NCBI GenBank assembly: GCA_007753915.1
Contig: CP036352.1
Span: 496,001-560,000 of the forward strand
Length of the DNA: 64,000 bases
Reading direction: 5' to 3'
From: Phycisphaerae bacterium RAS2
GTDB taxonomy: Bacteria > Planctomycetota > Phycisphaerae > UBA1845 > UTPLA1
The translations under genes were made by a program, and so were the position numbers. The notes below the pieces were generated by a model. The model saw only the letters and a program-made list of their open reading frames with translations, did not search any database and was not told where the DNA came from. Shown in pieces: positions 1-9,788 of the stretch (position 1 is its first letter; every line of letters begins with the position of its first letter).

Positions 1-1077
1 GTCGCTGGTGGTCTTTTCGATCTGGGCGCGAATCTGATCGGCCCGCGCGGTGATGTCGCTCTTCTTGCCGGCGCCCTCGATGATCGTCGTGTTGTCCTTG
101 GCGATGACGACCTTCTTGGCGCGGCCCAGTTGGGTCGTGTCGATGCTCTCGAGCTTCAGGCCGCGGTCCTCGCTGATGAACTCGCCGCCGGTGACGACCG
201 CGAGATCGCCGAGCATCGCCTTGCGGCGATCGCCAAAGCCCGGGGCCTTCACCGCGCAGATCTTGAGGATGCCGCGCAGGCGGTTGACGACCAGCGTCGC
301 CAGGGCTTCGCCCTCGACGTCTTCGGCGATGATGAGAAGCGGCTTGCCGCCGGTGAGAATCTTCTCCAGCAGCGGCACGAAATCGCGCAGCGAGCTGATC
401 TTCTTCTCGTAAATGAGAATGTACGGGTCCTCCAGCACGCACTCCATGTCAGCCGCGTTGGTGATGAAGTACGGTGAAATGTAGCCCTTGTCGAACTGCA
501 TGCCCTCGACGACGTTCTTCTCCGTCTCGAAGCTCTTGCCCTCTTCGATGGTGATGACGCCCTCGGGGCCGACTTCCTCCATCGCCTCGGCCAGCAGCTT
601 GCCGATGCGCTCATCGCCGTTGGCCGACACGGTGCCGACCTTCGCGATGTCTTCGGAGCCTTTCACCTTCACCGACAGCTTGCGAATCTGCTCGACCGCG
701 GCGGTCACCGCGCGATCCATGCCGCGCTTGAGCAGCAGCGGGTTCGCGCCGGCCGTCACGTTGCGCAGGCCTTCCTTGAAAATGGCCTCGGCCAGCACCA
801 CGGCGGTCGTCGTGCCGTCGCCGGCGACGTCGCCCGTCTTGCTGGCGACTTCGTTCACCATTTTCGCGCCCATGTTCTCGAACGGCTCGGGCAGTTCAAT
901 CTCCTTCGAGACCGTCACGCCGTCCTTCGTCACGCGCGGCGCGCCCCAGCTCTTCTGGAGCAGCACGTTGCGGCCGGTCGGACCGAGCGTCACCTTCACG
1001 GTTGACGCCAATTTCGTCAGGCCCTCGCGAACAGCCTCGGCGGCCCGCGCACTGAACATCATCTGCTTCGCTGCCAT
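1..1077 (-). CDS. groEL: 60 kDa chaperonin GroEL, first copy (3' end outside window)
   Basis: This is a cytosolic ATP-dependent chaperonin subunit that forms the double-ring folding chamber with GroES. The visible 359 codons run from ATG at 1077 and leave the window without a stop, so the last third is missing. Motifs seen are TKDGVTV (Asp of the ATP site), GDGTTTA (P-loop Asp) and the apical-domain segment [25 protein letters not shown] lies about 8 nt upstream of the ATG. It is the last gene of a groEL-groES-groEL run, 134 nt downstream of groES, with a 30-bp palindrome between them. It is clearly diverged from the second groEL at 1630-3327, which suggests specialised paralogues. The family call is certain; any division of labour is inference. 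Confidence 0.97.
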   Translation of the reverse strand, partial: MAAKQMMFSARAAEAVREGLTKLASTVKVTLGPTGRNVLLQKSWGAPRVTKDGVTVSKEIELPEPFENMGAKMVNEVASKTGDVAGDGTTTAVVLAEAIFKEGLRNVTAGANPLLLKRGMDRAVTAAVEQIRKLSVKVKGSEDIAKVGTVSANGDERIGKLLAEAMEEVGPEGVITIEEGKSFETEKNVVEGMQFDKGYISPYFITNAADMECVLEDPYILIYEKKISSLRDFVPLLEKILTGGKPLLIIAEDVEGEALATLVVNRLRGILKICAVKAPGFGDRRKAMLGDLAVVTGGEFISEDRGLKLESIDTTQLGRAKKVVIAKDNTTIIEGAGKKSDITARADQIRAQIEKTTSD

Positions 1078-1139
1078 GTATCGTTCCTCTCGCATCGCGC
1101 CGCGTGGCGCCAAGGATCATTCAATTTCGACATTCACTC

Positions 1140-1169
1140 GACGCCGAAGGATTGCAATCCGTCGGCGTC
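1140..1169. repeat. 30-bp near-perfect palindrome between groES and groEL
   Basis: The arms GACGCCGAAGGATTG and CAATCCGTCGGCGTC pair with one mismatch. The inner 24 bp recur with two changes at 52275-52302. It lies in the groES-groEL intercistronic gap, where it could act as an mRNA processing or attenuation hairpin. No T-run follows, so it is not a standard terminator. Confidence 0.7.
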
Positions 1170-1211
1170 AGGCGCTTGCGCGTGTTTCGGCGCGGCAAAC
1201 GCCTCGTCCGA

Positions 1212-1511
1212 TTACTTCTCTAGAATCGCCAGCACGTCGCTCTCGCGAATGACGGTGTACTTCCTGCCGCTCACGGTTACTTCCGTGCCGGAGTACTTAC
1301 CGTAGTACACGTCGTCGCCGACGCGGACCGACAACGGACCGCGGTTTCCGCTGTCCAGCAGCTTGCCCGGACCGACCGCCAGCACCTTGCCGCGCGTCGG
1401 CTTTTCCTTGGCGTTGTCGGGCAGAACGATGCCGCCTGCCGTGCGCTCCTCGGCCTCATGTTGTTCAACCACGATGCGATCATCCAACGGCTTGATGTTG
1501 ATGCGTCCCAT
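1212..1511 (-). CDS. groES: 10 kDa co-chaperonin GroES
   Basis: This is the lid of the GroEL chamber, 99 aa, the usual family length. It shows the typical N-terminus [14 protein letters not shown], the mobile-loop region [18 protein letters not shown] and the C-terminal [16 protein letters not shown] at 1511 was chosen over an in-frame GTG at 1520 because TTAGGAG sits 8 nt upstream of the ATG and overlaps the GTG. It lies between two groEL genes on the same strand, 118 nt after the end of the upstream copy. No CIRCE element was found near it. Confidence 0.97.
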   Translation of the reverse strand: MGRINIKPLDDRIVVEQHEAEERTAGGIVLPDNAKEKPTRGKVLAVGPGKLLDSGNRGPLSVRVGDDVYYGKYSGTEVTVSGRKYTVIRESDVLAILEK

Positions 1512-1587
1512 GTCTGTCACTCCTAAGAGGTTGTTCGTTCGTCAGGCGCTTGGCGCCGGTTCGTTCCTGTTTGATTGCGTCGTCGGG

Positions 1588-1614
1588 TTCGATCGCTTGC
1601 GCGATCGGCTCTTT
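1588..1614. repeat. Dispersed hairpin, copy 1 (GATCGC-TTGC-GCGATC)
   Basis: A 27-nt element with a 6-bp stem and a TTGC loop, followed by GGCTCTTT. It lies just past the stop codon of the groEL at 1630-3327. A copy at 16381-16407 differs at only two positions, which pair with each other (C-G replaced by T-A). A more diverged copy is at 6722-6749. Confidence 0.6.
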
Positions 1615-1629
1615 GGTTCGGCGTGCGGA

Positions 1630-3327
<1,698 letters not shown>

Positions 3328-3712
3328 CTGTGCAGGTCTCCTTTTGGACGTAGCCGAATGCGTGTGATCGGGTGGCGTATGCCTGTGATTTGTTTGCGGG
3401 AGGGGCGTCCGCCGCCCCGGTTCAGACCGTCTCCTCGTTCATGCGTCGAGCATCATGAGCAAGCCATGTGCCGAGGTGGGGCAGCCAATGCCTTGTTAGC
3501 GTAAGTGGCTGTTAGTGCTTGTTTTACCGCCAAACCAGGGCAATGTCGTCTGCCGGAGAATCAAGGAGAGAGTCTGCCACAAAGGCAGCCGCCGACGGGT
3601 AGACTGCCGAACTGTCACGAAGCCTCCAATGAGGTTTGGGGCCGGGGGAGCAGGCTCGCAAGGGTCAATGCGGAGTAAACTGGCCCGGGAATTCACACGA
3701 CCGGAGCCGTCC
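3328..3712. other. Divergent intergenic region between groEL and the Rieske oxygenase gene
   Basis: No supported gene lies in these 385 bases. A hairpin with arms GGGGCG and CGCCCC (3402-3418) falls in the presumed groEL leader. No CIRCE palindrome (TTAGCACTC-N9-GAGTGCTAA) is present; TTAGCGTAAGTGG near 3496 is only a weak partial resemblance. Promoters for both genes must lie here, but none is convincing by eye. Confidence 0.5.
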
Positions 3713-4837
3713 ATGAGCGAACATGTTCAGTCCATTCTCCGCCAGTATGACCCGACCGCGCCGCTGGAGAAGGCGTGGACCATTCCCGCGCCGTGGTACA
3801 CCGACCCGGCGGTAGCGGCGCTCGAGCAGCAGGCGGTGTTCGGGGCGGGTTGGCAGTACGTCGCGCCGTTGGATCGGCTCGAAGCGCCGGGTTCGTTCGC
3901 GACGGCGGTTGTCGCCGGGGAGCCGATCGTGGTCGTGCGCGGTCGGGATGGCACGCTGCGGGCGTTTTTCAACGTGTGTCGTCATCATGCGGCGGCCGTG
4001 GCGACGGAGGAGTGCGGGTCGTGCTCGGTGCTGCGCTGCCCGTATCACGGGTGGACGTATGATCTCGACGGGCGTCTGAAAGGCGCGCCGGAGTTCGAGG
4101 GGGTGGAGGGCTTTGACCGCGACGCGTCGGGGCTGATGCCCGTGGCCGTGGAGACGTGGGAGCGGTTTGTGTTTGTGCGGCTCTCGGACAAAGGCATGTC
4201 GCTGAAGGAGCATCTCGGTGACATGGCGGCGGGGGTGGCGAAGCTGGATTTGGCGCGGTTGAAATTCTTCGAGCGGCGGCGGTGGACCCTCAACTGCAAT
4301 TGGAAGGTGTACGTCGATAACTACCTCGACGGCGGGTATCACGTCCCGCACTTGCACAAGAGTCTAAGCACCGTGCTGGAATACAGCGATTACCAGATCG
4401 AAAACGGCGCGCGATTCTGCCTGCAACACAGCCCGCTCAAGAGCGGCAAGGACGCCGAGACGGCCGCCGTGCGCAAGGGCGATCGGGCGTATTATTACTG
4501 GCTGCATCCGAACTTCATGCTGAACTGGTATGAGGGGGTGATGGATGTGAATCTCGTGCTGCCGCTGGGGCCGGACCGGTGCGAGGTGATCTTTGATTTC
4601 TTCTTCGACGACGTAGGCGAGTCTGCGGCGGCGCGGAATCGCGCGAGCCTGGCCGTCGGTGAACGTGTGCAGCAGGAGGATATCGACATTTGCGAGGCGG
4701 TGCAGCGCGGGCTGCACAGCCGGGCGTACGTGGCGGGGCGGCTAAGCGTGCGGCGCGAGGCAGGCGAGTATTTGTTTCATCGGTTGCTGCATGCGGATTT
4801 GGCGGCGGGGACTTCGTCGCCTTCGCCTCGATTGTGA
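3713..4837 (+). CDS. Rieske-type ring-hydroxylating oxygenase, catalytic subunit
   Basis: A 374-aa protein of the aromatic-ring-hydroxylating/choline-monooxygenase-like family, which uses a Rieske [2Fe-2S] centre and a mononuclear iron for O2-dependent hydroxylation or demethylation. Rieske ligands are Cys89 and His91 (CRHH) and Cys109 and His112 (CPYHGW). The mononuclear iron site is DNYLDGGYHVPHLH with His210 and His215. ATG 3713 was preferred because upstream in-frame sequence is not domain-like and GGAG lies about 8 nt before it. No reductase or ferredoxin gene is adjacent, so the electron donor and substrate are unknown. Confidence 0.9.
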   Translation: MSEHVQSILRQYDPTAPLEKAWTIPAPWYTDPAVAALEQQAVFGAGWQYVAPLDRLEAPGSFATAVVAGEPIVVVRGRDGTLRAFFNVCRHHAAAVATEECGSCSVLRCPYHGWTYDLDGRLKGAPEFEGVEGFDRDASGLMPVAVETWERFVFVRLSDKGMSLKEHLGDMAAGVAKLDLARLKFFERRRWTLNCNWKVYVDNYLDGGYHVPHLHKSLSTVLEYSDYQIENGARFCLQHSPLKSGKDAETAAVRKGDRAYYYWLHPNFMLNWYEGVMDVNLVLPLGPDRCEVIFDFFFDDVGESAAARNRASLAVGERVQQEDIDICEAVQRGLHSRAYVAGRLSVRREAGEYLFHRLLHADLAAGTSSPSPRL

Positions 4838-4896
4838 TCGCTGAAGTGATTTCGCCCAGTTGGGGTGCGCGGGCGTTGCCAGGGGCGCGGCGAGCC

Positions 4897-5232
4897 TTAG
4901 CGCCGCTTACCTGATTCCATCAGCGCCTGTTCCAGAATTTCGGCCGCGACCTGCATCGGGCTGATCTTCCGCTCGCGATTGCTAAGCTTCTCGGCCAGAT
5001 CGCCAAGCTTTCTTTTTGTTGATGCCGACATGGGAATCTTGCCGCGATGCTTCCAGCGGCGATCGGTCGGGCGGCCCGGCCGTTTGCCCCTGCCCGGCTT
5101 CAGCCGGTGCTTAAGCGAGCGAACGATGGAAGCCAGTCTGGCAGCGCCGAATGCACCGCCGCCCACCTCCGGCAATTCCGCGATGATCTCCGCGCCGAGC
5201 GATTCAGCAACTTTGTCGATTTTCCGGGCCAT
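4897..5232 (-). CDS. Small basic protein, second gene of a two-gene unit
   Basis: A 111-aa protein of unknown function, rich in Lys/Arg in the middle (RLKPGRGKRPGRPTDRRW). The C-terminal third (KISPMQVAAEILEQAL) looks like a short helical dimerisation or ribbon-helix-helix-like segment. ATG 5232 was preferred over GTG 5241, with AGCAGGG 8 nt upstream. It starts 24 nt after the stop of the gene at 5257-5646 and shares its promoter. The basic character and the operator-like palindrome upstream would suit a DNA-binding antitoxin-like partner, but that is inference and no named family was recognised. Confidence 0.7.
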   Translation of the reverse strand: MARKIDKVAESLGAEIIAELPEVGGGAFGAARLASIVRSLKHRLKPGRGKRPGRPTDRRWKHRGKIPMSASTKRKLGDLAEKLSNRERKISPMQVAAEILEQALMESGKRR

Positions 5233-5256
5233 GATCGTCACCCTGCTTCCGCCAAC

Positions 5257-5646
5257 TTACTCAACTGGAAACCGTATCTCAATGTAGTGCCGGTCAACGA
5301 CGAATCCTACGGCTCCCTGATGAGTCGCACGGCCCATTCCCTCCAGGAAGTCCCGCAAGGCCGACGCCTGTCTCGTAATGGACGACATCGTGGTGTAACA
5401 CTGAATCACCACCGGTTCGTCAAACAGCAATTTGCCGCCCTGGTCATCGTCTCGCCAGACGCCCTTGCCGCGCGGGAAGGCCGTCGCACCCCCAAAGAGC
5501 CGCCCGAGGGTTGCCAGTGCCTTCCGGACCCATTGATCCTGATCGACCGGCCGGCTTTTTCGGTCGTGGCTCGGAATGAACAAGACCAGCAGCGTCGATG
5601 CGGTCTTGGAGGCATGCAGGGCATGCCCGATGGATTTATCTTTCAT
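5257..5646 (-). CDS. Conserved-looking hypothetical protein, first gene of a two-gene unit
   Basis: A 129-aa soluble protein of no recognised family, with the motif GVWRDDDQGGKLLFDEPVV and a C-terminus ending in HYIEIRFPVE. A TTGACT/TATACT promoter with a 17-nt spacer ends only 11 nt before ATG 5646. Transcription should therefore start about 3-5 nt before the start codon, giving an almost leaderless mRNA with no room for a Shine-Dalgarno motif. The second gene at 4897-5232 follows. Size, pairing and an operator-like palindrome in the promoter resemble toxin-antitoxin units, but no toxin fold is identifiable. Confidence 0.75.
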   Translation of the reverse strand: MKDKSIGHALHASKTASTLLVLFIPSHDRKSRPVDQDQWVRKALATLGRLFGGATAFPRGKGVWRDDDQGGKLLFDEPVVIQCYTTMSSITRQASALRDFLEGMGRATHQGAVGFVVDRHYIEIRFPVE

Positions 5647-5657
5647 TCACTGAATCC

Positions 5658-5686
5658 AGTATAGTACTTTTTGCCCAAAAAGTCAA
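5658..5686 (-). promoter_or_regulatory. Sigma-70 promoter of the 5646/5232 gene pair
   Basis: On the minus strand the -35 is TTGACT (5681-5686) and the -10 is TATACT (5658-5663), with a 17-nt spacer. Each hexamer is one base from consensus, and this is the best promoter in the window. The -10 to ATG distance of 11 nt implies a near-leaderless transcript. Confidence 0.85.
5666..5683. promoter_or_regulatory. Operator-like palindrome inside the promoter spacer
   Basis: ACTTTTTG and CAAAAAGT form perfect 8-bp arms around a 2-bp centre and occupy the spacer between -35 and -10. A repressor bound here would block RNA polymerase. Autoregulation by one of the two downstream products is a reasonable guess. 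Confidence 0.65.
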
Positions 5687-5723
5687 AGAAGGGTTCGTGG
5701 CCTGCCCGTTCCTAATCTAGCCC

Positions 5724-6587
5724 TTAGATATTGAACGCATACAACAGCGCCGTCACAGCCACGTCGGCGGTGATGAGCGCGACGATGCATTTGACGACCG
5801 TGTTGGTGGTCGCGCGGCCCACGCCTTCGGCGCCGCCGGTGACGTTGAGGCCCTCGTAGCAGGCGATGATGGCGATGAGCAGGCCGAAGATGGGGCCTTT
5901 GCCCAGGCCGCTAAGAAAATCCTTTACGGTGACGGCAGCCTGCGTGGCGGAGAGGTAGCGATCGGGCGTGATATTCAAGACACCTGTCGCGGTGATGAAT
6001 CCACCGAGCACGCCGACGACATCGGCGATGACGATCAGCATGGTGAGCATGATGACCGTGGCGAGAAAGCGCGGCATGACGAGGAATCGCACGGGGTTCA
6101 GGGCGATGGCGCGAAGGGCTTTGATTTCCTCGCCCTCGACCATCGTGCCCAGCTCGGCGGCGATGCTGGCGCCGGCGAAGCCCGAGAGCACAATGCCCGA
6201 CAGCAGCGGCCCCAGCTCGCGGAACATGGCGATGACGACAATGTCGGCGATGCGTTCGATCTGGCCGTAGTTGCGCAGCGTCGGGGCCATTTGCAGGCTC
6301 AAGATGATGCCGATGAAGGTCTGCACGAGGGCGATGATGGGGATGCTGCGGATGCCGACGCGAACCATTTGCGACAGCAGGTTTTCGTAGCCGATGGGGG
6401 CCTCGCGGCGAATGGCGGTGCGGTGGAGCCAGGAGAAGGTGTCGGCGACGAGGTAGATCATGCCGCCGAGCATGGCAACGACGCGACGGCCGTTCTCCGC
6501 ACCGGAGAGGACGCCCTCGCCGAGCGCGGTGACGCCGCGCTGCCAGGCGGAGGGGAGCGGGTCGGATTGGGCGGGGGTGTCGCTCAT
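5724..6587 (-). CDS. MlaE-type ABC transporter permease
   Basis: A 287-aa integral inner-membrane permease of the MlaE/YrbE family, which moves phospholipids or other hydrophobic compounds between envelope membranes together with an MlaF ATPase and an MCE substrate-binding protein. Signature stretches are FRELGPLLSGIVLSGFAG, AAELGTMVEGEEIKAL and the C-terminal GGAEGVGRATTNTVV, with five or so hydrophobic segments. No MlaF or MCE gene is in the window, so they may lie elsewhere. It is downstream of a STAS gene on the same strand, 170 nt away. Because MlaB is also a STAS protein, this order may be functional rather than accidental. Confidence 0.92.
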   Translation of the reverse strand: MSDTPAQSDPLPSAWQRGVTALGEGVLSGAENGRRVVAMLGGMIYLVADTFSWLHRTAIRREAPIGYENLLSQMVRVGIRSIPIIALVQTFIGIILSLQMAPTLRNYGQIERIADIVVIAMFRELGPLLSGIVLSGFAGASIAAELGTMVEGEEIKALRAIALNPVRFLVMPRFLATVIMLTMLIVIADVVGVLGGFITATGVLNITPDRYLSATQAAVTVKDFLSGLGKGPIFGLLIAIIACYEGLNVTGGAEGVGRATTNTVVKCIVALITADVAVTALLYAFNI

Positions 6588-6605
6588 GAGTCACACACAA
6601 AGTGA

Positions 6606-6691
6606 GCCGCGGGTTTCAACCCGCGCGGCGCTGAATGCGCGATCGACCGTTCACACTTGTTCATAAGGCCGCGCGAGCTGAAGCTCGCGGC
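6606..6691. repeat. Two REP-like GC-rich inverted repeats
   Basis: The hairpin at 6606-6629 has arms GCCGCGGGTT and AACCCGCGCGGC. The hairpin at 6668-6691 has arms GCCGCGCGAGCT and AGCTCGCGGC. They share their outer ends (GCCGCG...CGCGGC-like) and sit between the STAS gene and mlaE. They could stabilise or separate the two parts of the transcript. Confidence 0.6.
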
Positions 6692-6721
6692 TCGTTAAAT
6701 TTCGCTCGCGGCTCGGAAGAA

Positions 6722-6749
6722 CTCGATCGCTTGCGCGATATCGGCTCAT
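6722..6749. repeat. Dispersed hairpin, copy 2
   Basis: CGATCGCTTGCGCGATATCG followed by GCTCATT. It is a copy of the 1588 and 16381 element with a 2-nt insertion in the 3' arm, located just past the stop codon of the STAS gene at 6758. Confidence 0.5.
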
Positions 6750-6757
6750 TTGCATCG

Positions 6758-7105
6758 TTATGCCGTCAGGGCGGTGGCCTGATCGTCACAAATCGTGAAG
6801 AACTTATCCAGCTTGGTGATCTCAAACACGCTGCGCACGCGCGGGTTCATTCCGAAGAGTACCATCTTGCCCTTGTAGTCGCGCACGCGGCGGAACACCT
6901 CGACCAGCGTGCCGACGCCCGACGAATCCATGTACGGCACTTCGCGCAGGTCCAGTACCAACCGCTTGGGCCGCTCACCGGCCACGTCGGCCAGCGCCGC
7001 ATGCAGGGCCGGCGAATGGTGCAGGTCGATGTCGCCGCCGAGGACGACGACCGTCCCGTCGGTGTGCTTGTCGATGCTCTTCACAAGGCCCGAGTTTTCC
7101 GCCAT
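6758..7105 (-). CDS. STAS-domain anti-sigma factor antagonist
   Basis: A 115-aa STAS protein of the SpoIIAA/RsbV type. In the known partner-switching cycle the unphosphorylated antagonist binds the anti-sigma kinase and frees the sigma factor, and phosphorylation on a conserved Ser reverses this. The Ser lies in MDSSGVGTL, preceded by VLDLREVPY. ATG 7105 (MAENSGL) was preferred over the longer frame from 7144 because it gives a normal STAS N-terminus and has GAGAAG upstream. The partner kinase gene at 7233-7688 is immediately upstream. As mlaE follows, an MlaB-like role is an alternative, though MlaB does not need the phosphorylatable Ser. Confidence 0.9.
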   Translation of the reverse strand: MAENSGLVKSIDKHTDGTVVVLGGDIDLHHSPALHAALADVAGERPKRLVLDLREVPYMDSSGVGTLVEVFRRVRDYKGKMVLFGMNPRVRSVFEITKLDKFFTICDDQATALTA

Positions 7106-7232
7106 GACTGACTTCTCTTTCCCGACGGCGCCGCCACCATCCATCCGACGCCGCTGTCTATCGAAAAAAGCCGGCTCATCCCTGTCTTGCCGGCCGACTT
7201 ATTGCCGCATCCGCCGCGCCGCCCTGATTGCA

Positions 7233-7688
7233 TCAGGCCGAAGCACCGCCCGCCGGTTGCGGCGACACGTACTTTACCATGTCGAGCTGCATTCCGCCGT
7301 CGGGCGGGCAACTGTATTCAAACGAGTCCATCACGGTCTGGATGATGTGCACACCCAGTCCGCCGGGCCGCACGTCCTCCAGATTGCGACTGCGAATCGT
7401 CGCCGGATCGACCTGTCGCCCCTGATCGCGCACGGTCACGGCGATGCCCGGTCGGCCGTCGTTCGACTTCACGGGGGCGAGCGTGATCTGAATCGGCTGG
7501 TCGGGCTTGCCCTCGTAGCCGTGCTTGATGACGTTGGAAAGCGCTTCGTCGATGGCCCAGGTGAGCGCGTGGGCGTCGGTCTCGCCGAAGCCTTCGAGGC
7601 CCGCCATGCGTTCGACGGCCCCGCGCACGATCGGCAGGCTCTTGGTGCTGCTGTTGATCGACAGTTCCACGCGATTGGAATCTGACAT
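7233..7688 (-). CDS. RsbW/SpoIIAB-like anti-sigma factor serine kinase
   Basis: A 151-aa GHKL-type ATPase. The N box is DEALSNVIKHGYEG, the G1 box VRDQGRQVDP and the G2 box RPGGLGVHII. In this family the protein binds a sigma factor and phosphorylates its STAS antagonist, here most likely the product at 6758-7105. The start codon overlaps the stop of the lipoprotein gene upstream (TGATG), so translation is probably coupled. No sigma factor gene lies nearby, so the target is unknown. Confidence 0.92.
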   Translation of the reverse strand: MSDSNRVELSINSSTKSLPIVRGAVERMAGLEGFGETDAHALTWAIDEALSNVIKHGYEGKPDQPIQITLAPVKSNDGRPGIAVTVRDQGRQVDPATIRSRNLEDVRPGGLGVHIIQTVMDSFEYSCPPDGGMQLDMVKYVSPQPAGGASA

Positions 7689-8134
7689 CAGTCTCTGACC
7701 TCTTCGGGGGCGACGCTTCCCGATCCAAAACGCTCGACGGCCGGCGTTGTTTCCTGCCGGGGATTGCCCTGGTTCATCGACACCTTGTGCGCGCCCTGGT
7801 CAATGTAGGCGCGCCAGCGCTGAATGGCGGCGAGGCGTTCGGCGCTGCTCTGGCCCGACTCCAGCCCGAATCGCTCGCCCGTAAGTCGCTCCAGCGCCAG
7901 CATGGCGAAGAACTGCACGCCGTTGTCTTCGTCTTCGAGGCGGTCCACGATGAGCGGGACGGCTGACCGGTCACCGGCCTTGGCAGCAGCCTGGACGGCC
8001 ATGATGCGCTCGGTGGGGTCGTCGGAATTGAAATTGGCGCGATACGGCGGGATGTTGCAGCCGACCAGGGCGAGGCAGAGCATGGCCCAGCCATGGGAGA
8101 GGGATCGTCGGGATGGGCGGCGCTGAACGGTCAA
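7688..8134 (-). CDS. HEAT-like repeat lipoprotein
   Basis: A 148-aa secreted lipoprotein. The N-terminus is basic, followed by AMLCLALVGC with a lipobox Cys. The body has one or two HEAT/PBS-like units (ERIMAVQAAAKAGDRSAVPLIVDRLEDED). The only start giving a complete signal peptide is TTG at 8134, supported by GCAGGAG about 8 nt upstream. It overlaps the anti-sigma kinase gene and is first in the lipoprotein-kinase-STAS-mlaE run. A sensory role for the switch is possible but unproven. Confidence 0.82.
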   Translation of the reverse strand: MTVQRRPSRRSLSHGWAMLCLALVGCNIPPYRANFNSDDPTERIMAVQAAAKAGDRSAVPLIVDRLEDEDNGVQFFAMLALERLTGERFGLESGQSSAERLAAIQRWRAYIDQGAHKVSMNQGNPRQETTPAVERFGSGSVAPEEVRD

Positions 8135-8357
8135 GTGGCGGCTCCTGCAAGGGTTAGTCTACGAGGATACGGGCGGGGGTACAAATTTCGGGTGCGGCAG
8201 GGGGCTGTGAGTTGCCGGAATGTGAATCAAGGTAGGACGCGACGGCGCGTGAGATGGGTGCGGTGAGATCGTTTCAATGATCGTTGAAATATCGATGCGG
8301 CGTGGTATGTGCGGTTGGGAAGCGCGGTTGGAAGCGCCAAGCGAAAGGACATGCGTC

Positions 8358-9704
8358 ATGGATCGGAAGAAACACGTGATTGGGTTGGCGCTGGGACTGG
8401 TGCTGGGTGTGGGCAGCGTGAGCGAAGCAGGCGGCGTGGACGCGAAGAACATCACGATTGCTCGGGAGGCGGCGCGGGCGATCTTCGATGGGCAATACGA
8501 CGAGGCGGTGAAGCACTTTGATAAGACGATGGCGTCGGCGCTGGGGCCGGACAAGCTGCGCGAAACGATGGAGGGCCTGGTCGCGCAGGCGGGGAAGATG
8601 GTGTCGCTGGGCGAGCCGACGGGGGAGCGGTCCGGCGCGCACGACGTGGTGCTGATTCCCGCACGGTTTGAGAAGGGGGCGATGCGGTTTCGGATCGTGC
8701 TGACGGCGAAGCACCAGATCACGGGATTGTTCATTCAACCCGATGTGCAAGCGGTGGCGTATGAAAAGGCGCCGTACGACGAGCCGAGCTCCTATCAGGA
8801 GACGGATGTCGAGTTCGGGCTGCCGGGCTGGCGATTGAAGGGCAGGCTGACGGTTCCCATCTCGCGCTCGCTGCATCCGGTGGTGATCCTCGTGCACGGG
8901 TCGGGCCCGCATGACGCGGACGAGACGATCGGGCCGAACAAACCGCTACGCGACCTGGCGGGAGGCCTCGCGTCGCGCGGGGTGGCGGTGCTGCGGTATG
9001 AGAAGCGGACGTTCGCGCACGGAGCGAAGATCAAGTCGCTCGAGAACTTCGGGATCAAGGAAGAAGTGATTGAAGACGCGGTGGAGGCGGCGCGGTTTGT
9101 GCGCAAGCAGGGCGGCAACATCGACCCGAACCGCGTCTTCGTGCTAGGGCACAGTCTGGGCGCGAGCGTGGCGCCGCTCATCGCGGAAGCGGACAGGAAG
9201 TTGAGCGGAATCATCATGGCGGCCGGCACGGGGCGCGATATGTACGATGTCGTTCTGGAGCAATTGGACTACATCGCGTCGCTGAAGGGCGCGCAAAAGG
9301 AGGCCCATCGCAAGGTGGCGCGCGAGACGCGAGCGGCCGTTCAGCGGATTCGCGGCGGCAAGGCGAAAAAGGGCGAGGCTGTGCTGGGCGTGCCGGCGGC
9401 GTATTGGAACGACGTGAACGAGGCGATCGCCCGATCGGTGAAGCTATTGTCGACGATGACGCCGCGGGTGCTGGTGATCGGCGGCGGTCGGGATTACCAG
9501 GTGACGAAGGCGGATTTCGAGATTTATTCGGCGGCGCTGAAGGGTCGGCCGAATGCGACGTTGAAGTGGTATGAGAATCTCAATCACCTGTTCATGGCGG
9601 GCAAGAAGAAGGCGACGCCGGCGGAGTACGAAAAGGCCGGGCATGTGGACAAGCGCGTGGTCGAGTTGATCGCGGAGTGGGTGCAGTCGCCGGGCGGGGG
9701 GTGA
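8358..9704 (+). CDS. Secreted alpha/beta hydrolase with N-terminal DUF3887-like domain
   Basis: A 448-aa exported serine hydrolase. A signal peptide (residues 1-25, DRKKHVIGLALGLVLG) is followed by a DUF3887-like domain and then an alpha/beta-hydrolase domain. The oxyanion-hole region is HGSGPHDADET, the nucleophile elbow GHSLGAS, and the likely catalytic His is in LNHLF near the C-terminus. ATG 8358 has AAAGGA about 8 nt upstream. Enzymes of this layout are esterases or acylaminoacyl-peptidase-like; the substrate is unknown. Confidence 0.88.
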   Translation: MDRKKHVIGLALGLVLGVGSVSEAGGVDAKNITIAREAARAIFDGQYDEAVKHFDKTMASALGPDKLRETMEGLVAQAGKMVSLGEPTGERSGAHDVVLIPARFEKGAMRFRIVLTAKHQITGLFIQPDVQAVAYEKAPYDEPSSYQETDVEFGLPGWRLKGRLTVPISRSLHPVVILVHGSGPHDADETIGPNKPLRDLAGGLASRGVAVLRYEKRTFAHGAKIKSLENFGIKEEVIEDAVEAARFVRKQGGNIDPNRVFVLGHSLGASVAPLIAEADRKLSGIIMAAGTGRDMYDVVLEQLDYIASLKGAQKEAHRKVARETRAAVQRIRGGKAKKGEAVLGVPAAYWNDVNEAIARSVKLLSTMTPRVLVIGGGRDYQVTKADFEIYSAALKGRPNATLKWYENLNHLFMAGKKKATPAEYEKAGHVDKRVVELIAEWVQSPGGG

Positions 9705-9788
9705 AACGCTTTCAATTTGGGCCGCATGCAAGGCCGTCTTCGACTGACATTTTGCCGGTCATGCCGCGATGTGTGTTTCTTGCCGTCG

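Noticed and set aside
3328-3520. CIRCE operator for HrcA upstream of groEL
   Set aside because: No TTAGCACTC-N9-GAGTGCTAA palindrome; TTAGCG and TTAGTG near 3496-3515 are direct, not inverted.
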